This document shows positions 40,000 to 48,814 of a DNA stretch of 64,000 bases, piece after piece. The notes below the pieces were generated by a model. The model was not told where the DNA came from and searched no databases. It saw only the letters and a list, made by a program, of their open reading frames with translations. Source of the DNA: Limnohabitans lacus. GTDB lineage: Bacteria; Pseudomonadota; Gammaproteobacteria; Burkholderiales; Burkholderiaceae_C. The stretch is from contig NZ_JASGBH010000003.1 of NCBI RefSeq assembly GCF_030053395.1, forward strand, positions 1 to 64,000, read 5' to 3'. Both the position numbers and the translations under genes were made by a program. Positions within the stretch are counted from its first letter, which is position 1. The number at the start of each line of letters is the position of its first letter.

Positions 40000-40491
40000 A
40001 TGAGCAAGCCCACCCCTTTCGTTCACCGCAATTTGCCGCGTCTGCTGCTGCAGGCGCGCGAAGCGGTCATGGCCCACACTCGGCCGAGCTTGCGCGAGCA
40101 TGGCCTGTCAGACCAGCAGTGGCGGGTGTTGCGGGTGCTCGGGGAGCATGCCGCCGACCCGGCGGGCACTGAAACCGGCCGCGTAGCCCGAGAGGCTTAC
40201 CTGCTCGGGCCCAGTTTGACGGGCGTGCTCACGCGCATGGAGCGCGATGGCCTGATTGAGCGGGCGCGCTGCCCACAAGACGCCCGACGAACCGTGGTGC
40301 GCGCCACTGCGCTGGGCCTGGACAAGGTGCAGGCCTTGTCCCAAACGATCGAGGCGCACTACAGCTGGATGGAGCAGCAACTGGGCAAGGCCAAGCTGGG
40401 GCAGTTGTACGTGCTGCTTGACGAGTTGATTGCGCTCGAAACCCCTGACACAGAATCGCCAGAAACGCTGGCCGAGGAAGAAGAACGATGA
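40000..40491 (+). CDS. hpaR: HpaR, MarR-family repressor of homoprotocatechuate degradation
   Basis: 163-residue MarR-type regulator. The winged helix spans about 32-105 (LSDQQWRVLRVLGEHA, then EAYLLGPSLTGVLTRMERDGLIER with wing CPQDARRTVV). First gene of the hpa operon and overlapping hpaG1 by ATGA, the same linkage as in enterobacterial hpa clusters. Expected effectors are 4-hydroxyphenylacetate or homoprotocatechuate (family knowledge). The C-terminal tail is acidic (ETLAEEEER). Confidence 0.92.
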   Translation: MSKPTPFVHRNLPRLLLQAREAVMAHTRPSLREHGLSDQQWRVLRVLGEHAADPAGTETGRVAREAYLLGPSLTGVLTRMERDGLIERARCPQDARRTVVRATALGLDKVQALSQTIEAHYSWMEQQLGKAKLGQLYVLLDELIALETPDTESPETLAEEEER

Positions 40492-41132
40492 ACCCGTGGA
40501 CACCCACATGGCAGCCTCAGGGCACGGTGTACGGCACCTTGCTCAACTTTCGCCGCGAATGGGACCTGTGGTCCCCGCGCATGATGCAAGACCCGCACAA
40601 AGCCGCGCCCAAGGCGCCCGTGCTCTACGTCAAGACGGCCAACACCTTCAGCCCGGCTGGGCAAGACCTGTTGTTGCAAGACGGCGTCACGGAAGTCGAC
40701 ATCGGCGCCTCGCTGGGCCTGGTGATCGGGCGCGACGGCCAGGTGGCGGGCGCTGCGCTGCTGAACGACTGGGCTGTGCCGCACGCCAGTTATTACCGTC
40801 CGCCGGTCAAGTTCCGCTGCCGCGATGGTTTTCTGGCTTTGCCTGAGCAGGTCACGGCTGGCCAGGTGCAGGATTGGGCCGCGCTGCAGATCGCGGTGCG
40901 CCGCAACGGCGATTGGGTGCAGACCGTGGACCTGCGCGAGTTGATGCGCGACTTGCCTGCCTTGCTGTCCGATGTGGGCGAATTCATGACGCTGCAGCCC
41001 GGGGATGTGCTGATGGTCGGCACCGATTGTCTGGCGGACGGCTCACGGCCACGCGCCAAGGCTGGCGATCGGGTGGAGATTTCTGCACCAGGGTTTGATG
41101 CTGTTGTCACCACGGTGGGAGGTGCCGCATGA
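40488..41132 (+). CDS. hpaG1: HpaG1, FAH-family decarboxylase/isomerase subunit
   Basis: 214-residue fumarylacetoacetate-hydrolase-fold protein corresponding to the N-terminal half of HpaG. It acts on 5-oxopent-3-ene-1,2,5-tricarboxylate (decarboxylation) in the homoprotocatechuate pathway. Visible: NTFSPAGQDLLLQDGVTEVDIGASLGLVIGR (metal Glu/Asp region), WAVPHASYYRPPVKFRCRDGF and a C-terminal DVLMVGTDCLADGSRPRAKAGDRVEI. Overlaps hpaR and hpaG2 by ATGA at both ends. In enterobacteria both halves are fused; here they are split. Confidence 0.9.
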   Translation: MNPWTPTWQPQGTVYGTLLNFRREWDLWSPRMMQDPHKAAPKAPVLYVKTANTFSPAGQDLLLQDGVTEVDIGASLGLVIGRDGQVAGAALLNDWAVPHASYYRPPVKFRCRDGFLALPEQVTAGQVQDWAALQIAVRRNGDWVQTVDLRELMRDLPALLSDVGEFMTLQPGDVLMVGTDCLADGSRPRAKAGDRVEISAPGFDAVVTTVGGAA

Positions 41133-41899
41133 AGCACGCACGCATTGCCTGGTCCGGCGCCATCCAGCAAGCTGTTGAATCCGATGGGCAGTTGCTCATC
41201 ACACAAGGCCCGCACAAGGGCCGCCGTGTGGCCTTTGACGAAGTCGTCTGGCTGCCGCCGTTGGCGCCCGTGCCGCAAGCGCGCACCGTGATCGCGCTGG
41301 GCTTGAACTACGCCGACCATGCCAAGGAACTGGCCTTCAAGGCGCCTGAAGAGCCGCTGGCCTTCATGAAGGGCGAAGCCTCGTTGATCGGGCACAAAGC
41401 CTTCACCCAGCGACCGTCGGAAGTGGCCTACATGCACTACGAGTGCGAGCTGGCCGTGGTGGTGGGCCGCACCGCCCGCCGGGTGAAGAAGGCCGATGCA
41501 TATGGCTACATTGCGGGCTACACCGTGGCCAACGACTACGCCATCCGCGACTACTTGGAAAACTGGTACCGCCCCAATCTGCGGGTGAAAAACCGCGACA
41601 CCTGCACGCCCATTGGCCCCTGGCTGGTCGATGCAGCGGATGTACCCAACCCGATGGCACTCAAGCTGCAGACCACCGTCAACGACAAAGTCACCCAAAG
41701 CGGCAGCACCGCCGACATGATTTTCGATGTGCCCACGCTGATCGAATATTTCAGCAGCTTCATGACCCTCAACCCCGGCGACCTGATCCTGACGGGCACG
41801 CCCGACGGCATCGTGGATTGCCAACCCGGCGACGTGATCGTCACCGAGATCGAAGGCATCGGCGCATTGACCAACACCATCGTGAAAGCCACCCCATGA
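41129..41899 (+). CDS. hpaG2: HpaG2, 2-hydroxyhepta-2,4-diene-1,7-dioate isomerase
   Basis: 256-residue FAH-family protein, the C-terminal half of HpaG. Catalytic and metal residues appear in VIALGLNYADHAKELAFK, HYECELAVVVGRTAR (E-x-E), YTVANDYAIRDY and KNRDTCTPIGPWLVDA; the end GDLILTGTPDGI is the FAH signature. It converts the decarboxylated intermediate to the 2-oxo form. Coupled by ATGA to hpaG1 and hpaE. Confidence 0.93.
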   Translation: MKHARIAWSGAIQQAVESDGQLLITQGPHKGRRVAFDEVVWLPPLAPVPQARTVIALGLNYADHAKELAFKAPEEPLAFMKGEASLIGHKAFTQRPSEVAYMHYECELAVVVGRTARRVKKADAYGYIAGYTVANDYAIRDYLENWYRPNLRVKNRDTCTPIGPWLVDAADVPNPMALKLQTTVNDKVTQSGSTADMIFDVPTLIEYFSSFMTLNPGDLILTGTPDGIVDCQPGDVIVTEIEGIGALTNTIVKATP

Positions 41900-43365
41900 A
41901 AATCGACCACCTGATCAACGGCCAGAGTGTCGCAGGCAGCAACTACTTTGAAAGCATCAACCCCGCCACACAAGAGGTGCTCGCCGAAGTCGCCTCGGGC
42001 GGCGAAGCAGAAGTCAATGCCGCTGTCGCTGCCGCCAAAGCCGCCTTCCCCCAGTGGGCCGCCACGCCCGCCACCGAGCGTGCCAAGATCATGCGCAAAT
42101 TGGGCGACCTGATCACCCAGCATGTGCCTGACATTTCGGAGACCGAGACGAAAGACTGCGGCCAGACCATCAGCCAGACCGGCAAGCAATTGGTGCCGCG
42201 TGCGGCCGACAACTTCCACTACTTTGCCGAGATGTGCACCCGCGTGGACGGCCACACCTACCCCACGCCCACGCACCTGAACTACACCCTGTTCCATCCG
42301 GTGGGCGTGTGCGCCCTCATCAGCCCCTGGAACGTGCCCTTCATGACCGCCACCTGGAAGGTCGCGCCGTGCCTGGCTTTTGGTAACACCGCTGTGCTCA
42401 AGATGAGCGAGCTCTCGCCCATGACCGCTGCCCGTTTGGGCGAGCTGGCGCTGGAAGCCGGCGTGCCCGCTGGTGTGCTCAATCTGGTGCACGGTTACGG
42501 CAAAGAAGCGGGCGAGCCGCTGGTCTCGCACCGCGACGTGCGGGCGATTTCCTTCACCGGCTCCACCGTCACGGGCAACCGCATCGTACAAAGCGCGGGG
42601 CTCAAGAAGTTCAGCATGGAGCTCGGCGGCAAGAGTCCGTTTGTGATTTTTGAAGACGCTGATTTAGACCGCGCTCTGGACGCCGCCATCTTCATGATCT
42701 TCAGCAACAACGGTGAGCGCTGCACCGCAGGCAGCCGCATCCTGGTGCAACAAAGCATCTACGCCGACTTTGCGGCCAAGTTTGCCGAGCGCGCCAAACG
42801 CATCACCGTGGGCGATCCGCTCGATGAAAAAACCATCGTCGGTCCCATGATCTCTAAGGCCCACTTGGCGAAGGTGCGCAGCTACATCGAACTCGGCCCC
42901 AAAGAGGGTGCAACCATGCTGTGTGGCGGACTTCAACAACCCGGCTATGCCGCTGACCTGACCGCGCATGTGAAGAACGGCAACTTCGTCTGGCCCACCG
43001 TGTTTGCCGACGTCGACAACCGCATGCGCATCGCACAAGAAGAAATCTTTGGACCCGTGGCCTGCCTGATTCCGTTCAAGGACGAGGCCGACGCGATTGA
43101 AAAAGCCAACGACATCGAATATGGCCTCTCCAGCTATGTCTGGACCGAGAACCTGGGCCGCGCCCACCGCGTGGCCGCTGCGGTGGAAGCGGGCATGTGC
43201 TTTGTCAACAGCCAAAACGTGCGCGACCTGCGCCAGCCCTTTGGAGGCACCAAGGCCAGCGGCACGGGCCGCGAGGGCGGCACCTGGAGCTACGAAGTGT
43301 TCTGTGAGCCCAAAAACGTGGCGGTCTCGATGGGCTCGCACCACATTCCGCATTGGGGCGTTTGA
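41896..43365 (+). CDS. hpaE: HpaE, 5-carboxymethyl-2-hydroxymuconate semialdehyde dehydrogenase
   Basis: 489-residue NAD-dependent aldehyde dehydrogenase. Catalytic Cys276 (NNGERCTAGSR), general base Glu242 (MELGGKSP) and Asn146 (SPWNVPF) are present, as are the cofactor motif FTGSTVTG and the EEIFGPV signature. It oxidises the ring-cleavage semialdehyde of homoprotocatechuate. Starts in an ATGA overlap with hpaG2; a longer open frame upstream is an artefact of hpaG2 read in another frame. Confidence 0.95.
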   Translation: MKIDHLINGQSVAGSNYFESINPATQEVLAEVASGGEAEVNAAVAAAKAAFPQWAATPATERAKIMRKLGDLITQHVPDISETETKDCGQTISQTGKQLVPRAADNFHYFAEMCTRVDGHTYPTPTHLNYTLFHPVGVCALISPWNVPFMTATWKVAPCLAFGNTAVLKMSELSPMTAARLGELALEAGVPAGVLNLVHGYGKEAGEPLVSHRDVRAISFTGSTVTGNRIVQSAGLKKFSMELGGKSPFVIFEDADLDRALDAAIFMIFSNNGERCTAGSRILVQQSIYADFAAKFAERAKRITVGDPLDEKTIVGPMISKAHLAKVRSYIELGPKEGATMLCGGLQQPGYAADLTAHVKNGNFVWPTVFADVDNRMRIAQEEIFGPVACLIPFKDEADAIEKANDIEYGLSSYVWTENLGRAHRVAAAVEAGMCFVNSQNVRDLRQPFGGTKASGTGREGGTWSYEVFCEPKNVAVSMGSHHIPHWGV

Positions 43366-43394
43366 GTACAACGACTTTCAAACTGGAGATGACC

Positions 43395-43826
43395 ATGACC
43401 GTGAACCCATTGGCCATTTGGGCGCCTGTATTTGCCATGATGGCTTTGGTGCTGGTGGTGGCCTACTTGACGTTTCGCGAGCGCGTTCGGCAATTCAAGG
43501 CGCTGCGAGTGCACCCCCAAAAAGTGTCCACGCGCAGCGAGTTTGCGGCGACCCTCAAAGACACCCGTTGTGCCGACAATTTCTCCAACTTGTTTGAAAC
43601 ACCGGTCATGTTTTATGTGGCGTGTACCGGTCTTTATGTCACGCAAACGGTCAGCATCGGCGCTTTGGTGTTGGCCTGCGTGTATGTGTTGCTGAGAGTG
43701 GGCCACAGTGTGGTGCATTGCGGCCGCAATGTGGTGTTCACGCGCTTCAAATTTTTTGCGGCCAGCATGCTGGTGCTGCTCGGGCTTTGGCTGGTGTGGG
43801 GCTTGACCTTGTTGCACGTCATCTGA
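43395..43826 (+). CDS. MAPEG-like small membrane protein inside the hpa operon
   Basis: 143 residues with four hydrophobic helices, including a first one (PLAIWAPVFAMMALVLVVAYL) and the phrase FSNLFETPVMFYVACTGLYV typical of the MAPEG family of membrane glutathione-S-transferase-like proteins. ATG at 43395 has GGAG 6 bases upstream; 43389 is an alternative. It lies between hpaE and hpaD, where enterobacterial clusters have no such gene. No pathway function is known; it may be unrelated cargo. Confidence 0.8.
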   Translation: MTVNPLAIWAPVFAMMALVLVVAYLTFRERVRQFKALRVHPQKVSTRSEFAATLKDTRCADNFSNLFETPVMFYVACTGLYVTQTVSIGALVLACVYVLLRVGHSVVHCGRNVVFTRFKFFAASMLVLLGLWLVWGLTLLHVI

Positions 43827-43852
43827 TTCAAAGCCCATTCAAAGGACACCCC

Positions 43853-44779
43853 ATGGGACAACTTGCCCTCGCCGCCAAAATCACCCACGTGCCCAGCATG
43901 TACCTGAGTGAAATTCCTGGCCCTCGTTTTGGCACGCGCCAAAGCGCCATCGACGGCCACAAGGAAATCAGCCGCCGCTGCCGCGCTTTGGGTGTGGACA
44001 CGCTGGTGGTGTTCGACACGCACTGGTTGGTCAATGCGAATTACCACATCAACTGCGCGCCGCACTTCAAAGGCAGCTACACCAGCAACGAGCTGCCGCA
44101 CTTCATCAACCACATGGCTTTTGAGTCACCGGGCAACCCCGATCTGGGGCACCTGCTGGCCAAAGTGGCCAACGCGCACGGCGTGGAAACGCTGGCGCAC
44201 GACAACACCACGCTGGACCCGGAATACGGCACGCTGGTGCCACTGCGCTACATGAACGAAGACCAGCACTTCAAGGTGGTCTCGGTGTCGGCGCTGTGCA
44301 TGGTGCATTATCTCAACGACAGCGCCCGCCTGGGCTGGGCCATGCGCGAGGCGGTGGAAAGGCATTACGACGGCAAAGTGGCCTTTCTGGCCAGCGGATC
44401 GCTCTCACACCGTTTTGCGCAAAACGGTTTGGCCCCCGAATTCGCGCACAAGATCTGGAGCCCGTTTTTGGAGCAGCTCGACAAGCAGGTTTTGCAGATG
44501 TGGGGCAACCGCGAGTGGAAAGCCTTTTGCGAGATGCTGCCCGAGTACGCCAGCAAAGGCCACGGCGAAGGCTTCATGCACGACACCGCCATGCTGATGG
44601 GCGCTTTGGGCTGGACGGGGTACGACGGCGGCGTGGACATGGTGACGCCGTACTTCGGCGCGAGTGGCACGGGCCAGCTCAATGCGATTTTTGACGTGAC
44701 GCCGCAAGACGGCAGCCAAGTGCCCGCCGCCGTGGCCAGCCGTGCCGAGGGCTACACGGCCATCAGCACCCGCCTTTGA
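43853..44779 (+). CDS. hpaD: HpaD, 3,4-dihydroxyphenylacetate 2,3-dioxygenase
   Basis: 308-residue class III (LigB-type) extradiol ring-cleavage dioxygenase opening homoprotocatechuate with O2 at an Fe(II) centre. Likely metal and catalytic residues lie in THVPSMYLSE, VVFDTHWLVNANYHINC, and the SGSLSHRF segment. ATG at 43853 follows AAAGGACACC. Neighbours hpaE and hpaF define the pathway. Confidence 0.93.
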   Translation: MGQLALAAKITHVPSMYLSEIPGPRFGTRQSAIDGHKEISRRCRALGVDTLVVFDTHWLVNANYHINCAPHFKGSYTSNELPHFINHMAFESPGNPDLGHLLAKVANAHGVETLAHDNTTLDPEYGTLVPLRYMNEDQHFKVVSVSALCMVHYLNDSARLGWAMREAVERHYDGKVAFLASGSLSHRFAQNGLAPEFAHKIWSPFLEQLDKQVLQMWGNREWKAFCEMLPEYASKGHGEGFMHDTAMLMGALGWTGYDGGVDMVTPYFGASGTGQLNAIFDVTPQDGSQVPAAVASRAEGYTAISTRL

Positions 44780-44791
44780 GGAGAGCGACCC

Positions 44792-45223
44792 ATGCCCCAT
44801 CTTGTGATTCTCTACACCGGTCAGCTGGACGCTGAAGTCCACATGACCACCCTGTGCCGCCAAATGGCCGACGCCATGCTGACTGCGAAAGACGAAGAGG
44901 GCAAACAGGTTTTCCCTACAGGCGGCACACGCGTGCTGGCCTACCCTGCACCGCACTACGCGGTGGCCGATGGCGGGGCTGCGGGTCTTGATGCAGGCGG
45001 TTCGGGCGACTACGCCTTTGTTTACCTGAACGTGCGCATGGGCCGTGGTCGCACAGACGCCACGCAGCAACGCGCCGGGCAAACCTTGCTCGAAGTGGCC
45101 AAAGCCTTTTTCGCGCCCGTCATGGCGCAGCGCCACATCGGCATCACCCTGCAGATCGACGTTGGCCCCGAGGTGTTTGACGCCAAGCACAGCAACCTGC
45201 ATCCGCTGTTCAACAAGATGTAG
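44792..45223 (+). CDS. hpaF: HpaF, 5-carboxymethyl-2-hydroxymuconate delta-isomerase
   Basis: 143-residue tautomerase-superfamily protein. Pro2 (MPHLVILYTG), exposed after Met removal, is the expected catalytic base. The later phrase FVYLNVRMGRGRT and the HIGITLQIDVG strand match CHMI. It follows hpaD by 12 bp. The stop codon TAG is formed by the first bases of a REP-like palindrome, with the preceding end HPLFNKM. Confidence 0.92.
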   Translation: MPHLVILYTGQLDAEVHMTTLCRQMADAMLTAKDEEGKQVFPTGGTRVLAYPAPHYAVADGGAAGLDAGGSGDYAFVYLNVRMGRGRTDATQQRAGQTLLEVAKAFFAPVMAQRHIGITLQIDVGPEVFDAKHSNLHPLFNKM

Positions 45224-45283
45224 GAGCCAGCCCTGCTGGCGATTTTAGAAACCACAAGAATTGATCGCCAGCAGGGCTGGCTC
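45224..45283. repeat. REP-like palindrome (GGAGCCAGCCCTGCTGGCGAT family)
   Basis: Perfect 20-bp inverted arms at 45224-45243 and 45264-45283 (GAGCCAGCCCTGCTGGCGAT and its complement) around a 20-base loop, inside the hpa operon. There is no T-run, so it is not an ordinary terminator. The TAGGAGCCAGC...GCTGGCGAT pattern is like Pseudomonas REP/BIME units mobilised by RAYT transposases. It could modulate mRNA stability between hpaF and hpaH. Confidence 0.8.
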
Positions 45284-45301
45284 TTACGGGAAAAGAAAAC
45301 C

Positions 45302-46117
45302 ATGTTTGACGACGCATTGATCCAGCAGCTCGCCCACGAGCTCAACCAGTCCGAAAAATCCCGCTTGCAGATCGAGCACTTTTCCAAGCGTTTTCCGGGC
45401 ATGACGATCGAAGACGGCTACCGCATCAACCGCGCCTGGATGCAGATCAAGTTCGCCGAGGGGCGCACCATGATCGGCCACAAGATCGGCCTCACCAGCC
45501 GCGCCATGCAGGTCTCCAGTCAGATCGACGAGCCCGACTACGGCACGCTGCTGGATGACATGCGCTACACCTGCACGCCCGGTCAGGTGCTGGACATCCC
45601 CTTCACCGATTTCATCGCGCCCCGTGTGGAAGTGGAGCTGGCCTTCATCCTCAAAAAAGAACTGCGCGGCCCCCACGTGACGGTGCAGCAGGTGCTGGAG
45701 GCGACCGACTACGTGACCCCTGCGATTGAGATCATCGACTCGCGCATCGAACAGTTCGACCGCCACACCAAAGTCATGCGCAAGGTGTACGACACCATCA
45801 GCGACAACGCGGCCAACGCAGGCATTGTGCTCGGGGCCAAACGGGTTGACCCGCTGACCACCGACCTGCCGTGGTGCGGCGCGGTGCTGCGCCAAAACGG
45901 CGTGGTCGAAGAAACGGGCCTGGCTGCGGGCGTGCAAGGGCACCCGGCCGTGGGCATCGCCTGGCTGGCCAACAAGCTGGCGCCCTGGGGGGAACACTTG
46001 CAGGCGGGTGAGATCGTGTTGGCAGGTTCTTTCACCAAACCTGCGCTCGCCAAAGTGGGGGATGTGTTCGATGCGGACTACGGCCCACTGGGCAAACTGG
46101 AATTTCGATTCGTTTAA
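45302..46117 (+). CDS. hpaH: HpaH, 2-oxohept-4-ene-1,7-dioate hydratase
   Basis: 271-residue member of the FAH-fold hydratase group (MhpD/HpaH). It contains [12 protein letters not shown], the [13 protein letters not shown]-x-E metal motif, and [12 protein letters not shown]. It adds water to 2-oxohept-4-ene-1,7-dioate to give the 4-hydroxy compound for HpaI. Separated from hpaF by the REP-like hairpin; ribosome site ACGGGAAAAG upstream of ATG 45302. Confidence 0.94.
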   Translation: MFDDALIQQLAHELNQSEKSRLQIEHFSKRFPGMTIEDGYRINRAWMQIKFAEGRTMIGHKIGLTSRAMQVSSQIDEPDYGTLLDDMRYTCTPGQVLDIPFTDFIAPRVEVELAFILKKELRGPHVTVQQVLEATDYVTPAIEIIDSRIEQFDRHTKVMRKVYDTISDNAANAGIVLGAKRVDPLTTDLPWCGAVLRQNGVVEETGLAAGVQGHPAVGIAWLANKLAPWGEHLQAGEIVLAGSFTKPALAKVGDVFDADYGPLGKLEFRFV

Positions 46118-46132
46118 GTCCAAGGAGCAGAC

Positions 46133-46945
46133 ATGCAAACCCCCAGCAATCTTTTCAAACAAGCCCTCAAAGACAAGCGACCCCAGATCGGCCTCTGGCT
46201 GGGACTGGCCAATGCTTACACCGCCGAAATCTGCGCCTTGGCCGGGTTCGATTGGCTGGTGATCGACGGCGAGCACGCGCCCAACGATTTGCAGTCCATC
46301 CAGTCCCAGCTGCAAACCATTGCCGCTTACCCAACCAGCCATGCGGTGGCCCGAGTGCCGGTGGGCGACACGGCGCTCATCAAGCAGTACCTCGATTTGG
46401 GCGCGCAAAACATTTTGGTGCCCATGGTCGACACCGCCGAGCAAGCGGCGCAACTGGTGCAGGCCATGCGCTACCCGCAGGACGACGGGCAGGGCGGTGT
46501 GCGCGGCATGGCCGGTGCCCGAGCATCGCGCTGGGGCCACTACACCGATTACTTCAAGCGTGCCAACGAAGAGGTGTGTCTCATCGTGCAGGTCGAGTCA
46601 CTCCAAGCCCTCAAAAACCTGGACGCGATCGTCGCCACCCCTGGTGTGGACGGTGTGTTCATCGGCCCGGCCGACCTCTCGGCCTCGATGGGCCATGTGG
46701 GCAATGCGGCTCACCCCGATGTGCAGGCCGCGATTGCCGATGCGATTGCCCGCATCCTCAAAGCGGGCAAGGCCCCTGGCATCCTCACCCCGGATCGGCA
46801 ACTCGCCGCGCAGTACCTAGAGTGGGGCGCCGTGTTTGTGGCCGTGGGTCTGGACACGCAAATCCTGATGCGCCAGACCGCCGACTTGGCCGCGCACTTC
46901 AAGCAAGTGGTAGCACCTGCGGCCACCTCCGGCCAGACCTACTGA
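46133..46945 (+). CDS. hpaI: HpaI, 4-hydroxy-2-oxoheptane-1,7-dioate aldolase
   Basis: 270-residue class II (metal-dependent) pyruvate aldolase of the HpcH/HpaI family. It cleaves the final intermediate to pyruvate and succinate semialdehyde. Visible: GLWLGLANAYTAEICALAGFDW, the DGEHAPND catalytic His/metal region, ARVPVGDTALIKQYLDLGA, MVDTAEQA, VQVESLQAL (metal Glu) and GVFIGPADLSASMG (metal Asp). Starts with a close AAGGAG site after hpaH. Confidence 0.95.
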   Translation: MQTPSNLFKQALKDKRPQIGLWLGLANAYTAEICALAGFDWLVIDGEHAPNDLQSIQSQLQTIAAYPTSHAVARVPVGDTALIKQYLDLGAQNILVPMVDTAEQAAQLVQAMRYPQDDGQGGVRGMAGARASRWGHYTDYFKRANEEVCLIVQVESLQALKNLDAIVATPGVDGVFIGPADLSASMGHVGNAAHPDVQAAIADAIARILKAGKAPGILTPDRQLAAQYLEWGAVFVAVGLDTQILMRQTADLAAHFKQVVAPAATSGQTY

Positions 46946-47001
46946 AGACACCGGTTCTTTCACACGTTTTGTTCGTTCTTTTCCAACCCCAGGAGACTTC
47001 C

Positions 47002-47991
47002 ATGAGCATTTCCCGTCGTCAATTCGTTCAATCCGCCAGCGCAGGTGCTGTGCTGGCCACCTTGGGCCAGCAGGTCATGGCCCAGGCCCAGATTGAGAAC
47101 CTGAAGATTGTCACCGGCTTTGCGGCAGGCGGCACTTCCGACACCACTTGCCGCCGCGTGGCCACGCGCCTGACGGGCAGCTATGCCAAGGCTGCAGTGG
47201 TCGAAAACAAAACCGGCGCGGGCGGCCAGATCGCCATCCAGTACGTCAAGAGCCAGCCGGCCGACGGCGCAACCATGCTGCAAACGCCCACCTCGATGCT
47301 GACGATCTACCCGCACATCTACAAAAAGCTCAGCTACGACCCCGCGACCGATTTGAGCCCTGTGTCGCTCGCTTGCGTGTTCGACTTTGGCTTTGCCGTC
47401 GGCCCCGCCGTGCCTGAGAGCGTCAAGAACATCAACGACTTCATGGCTTGGGCCAAGGCCAACCCGGCCCAGGCCAACTTTGGCTCGCCCGCCGCAGGCT
47501 CGACACCGCACTTTGTGGGCGCCTTGCTGGGCCGCCACGCAGGCGTCGAGATCAAACACGTGGCTTACCGAGGCACCCAGCCCGCCATGCTGGACTTGCT
47601 GGGTGGCCAAATTGCGGCCGTCAGCGGCCCCATCGGCGACATCACCCAGCACCTGCCCACGGGCAAGATCCGCATCCTGGCCACGTCCGGTGCCAAGCGC
47701 AACCGTTTCGCGCCCGATGTGCCGACCTACGCCGAGCAAGGCCTCAAGGACATGGTGCACAGCGAGTGGTTTGCCTTCTTCTTGCCCGCCAAGGCTGCGC
47801 CCGATGTGGTGTCACGCCTGAACGCGGCGGTCAAGGCCGCACTGGCATCCAAAGACGTGGTGGACGGCTTGGCCACTTTTGGTCTGGAGGCCATGTCCTG
47901 CTCGCCTGCCGAGTTGACGGAGCTGATCCGCAAGGACACCGCCAAGTGGGCGCCCATCGTCAAGACCATCGGCTTCACCGCCGAGGCTTGA
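47002..47991 (+). CDS. Tripartite tricarboxylate-type (TTT/Bug) periplasmic binding protein
   Basis: 329-residue exported solute receptor. The signal peptide begins SRRQFVQSASAGAVLATL (twin-Arg, possibly Tat) and ends near VMAQA. Bug-family motifs: IVTGFAAGGTSDTTCRRVA, VVENKTGAGGQIA, FGSPAAGSTPHF, VAYRGTQPAMLDLLGGQI. These proteins bind carboxylates, and Burkholderiales encode them in large numbers, often without TctAB partners, as here. Its place after hpaI suggests an aromatic acid or pathway-related ligand (inference). Confidence 0.92.
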   Translation: MSISRRQFVQSASAGAVLATLGQQVMAQAQIENLKIVTGFAAGGTSDTTCRRVATRLTGSYAKAAVVENKTGAGGQIAIQYVKSQPADGATMLQTPTSMLTIYPHIYKKLSYDPATDLSPVSLACVFDFGFAVGPAVPESVKNINDFMAWAKANPAQANFGSPAAGSTPHFVGALLGRHAGVEIKHVAYRGTQPAMLDLLGGQIAAVSGPIGDITQHLPTGKIRILATSGAKRNRFAPDVPTYAEQGLKDMVHSEWFAFFLPAKAAPDVVSRLNAAVKAALASKDVVDGLATFGLEAMSCSPAELTELIRKDTAKWAPIVKTIGFTAEA

Positions 47992-48019
47992 TTTTTTGAT
48001 CCTGTATGGAGTTCGTGCC

Positions 48020-48814
48020 ATGAATGCCGTTTTGAAACCCGTGCCTACCGATGTCCCTGCACCTGCACACATGCACCCCGATGAATGGCAGGCGCGGCTC
48101 CAGCTGGCCAGTTGCTACCGCGTGTTCGCCATGCTCGGCTGGACCGAGATGATCTACAACCACATCACGCTGCGCCTGCCCGACAGTGCCACGGGGGGTG
48201 AGAAGCACTTCTTGATCAACCCCTTTGGGCTGCACTACAGCGAGGTCACGGCCAGCAACCTGGTCAAGATCAACATGCAAGGCGAGGTGCTGGACGGCTC
48301 CAGCCACAAGGTCAACCCGGCCGGCTTTGTGGTGCACGCCACGCTGCACGGCGGCATCGAGGGCGCGCACTGCGTGATGCACACCCACACCACAGCGGGT
48401 GTGGCGGTGGCTTGCCTGAAGGGCGGCCTCTCGCAAAGCAACTTCTACTCGGCCCAATTGCACGACATGGTGGCTTATCACGACTTCGAGGGCATCACCA
48501 TCCATGCCGAGGAAGGCCCACGGGTCTTGCAAAGCATTGGCAACAAGCCAGCGGTGATCTTGCGAAACCATGGCTTGCTGACCTGGGGGCAGACCCTGCC
48601 CCAGACCTTTGCCATCCTCTGGACACTGCAGCGCGCCTGCGAAATCCAGATGGCCACGCTGAGCATGGGCCAACCCATTCCGGTCAGCGAAGACATCGCC
48701 GCCAAATGCACACGCGATGCGCTGCAATTCAACCCCCACCATGGCGCGGGCCAAGACGTGTTCGACGCGCTGGTGCGTCAGGTGGACCGCATCGACATCG
48801 GGTGGCGTTCATGA
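48020..48814 (+). CDS. Class II aldolase/adducin-family protein
   Basis: 264 residues. Metal-ligand histidines are visible in HTHTTAG (near residue 122) and in the later LRNHGLLTWG. N-terminal GWTEMIYNHITLRLPD and NPFGLHYSEVTASNLVKI are typical of the family. Members include fuculose-phosphate aldolase and also plain decarboxylases or dehydratases, so a precise reaction cannot be named. ATG 48020 has TGGAG 9 bases upstream. Coupled by ATGA to the next gene. Confidence 0.88.
   Translation: MNAVLKPVPTDVPAPAHMHPDEWQARLQLASCYRVFAMLGWTEMIYNHITLRLPDSATGGEKHFLINPFGLHYSEVTASNLVKINMQGEVLDGSSHKVNPAGFVVHATLHGGIEGAHCVMHTHTTAGVAVACLKGGLSQSNFYSAQLHDMVAYHDFEGITIHAEEGPRVLQSIGNKPAVILRNHGLLTWGQTLPQTFAILWTLQRACEIQMATLSMGQPIPVSEDIAAKCTRDALQFNPHHGAGQDVFDALVRQVDRIDIGWRS

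Noticed and set aside
40793..42591. Long minus-strand frames opposite hpaG1, hpaG2 and hpaE
   Set aside because: No motifs; the plus-strand genes have all catalytic residues and ATGA couplings.
45224..45283. Rho-independent terminator within the hpa operon
   Set aside because: Very long perfect arms and a 20-base loop but no T-run; REP-like sequence is the better reading.
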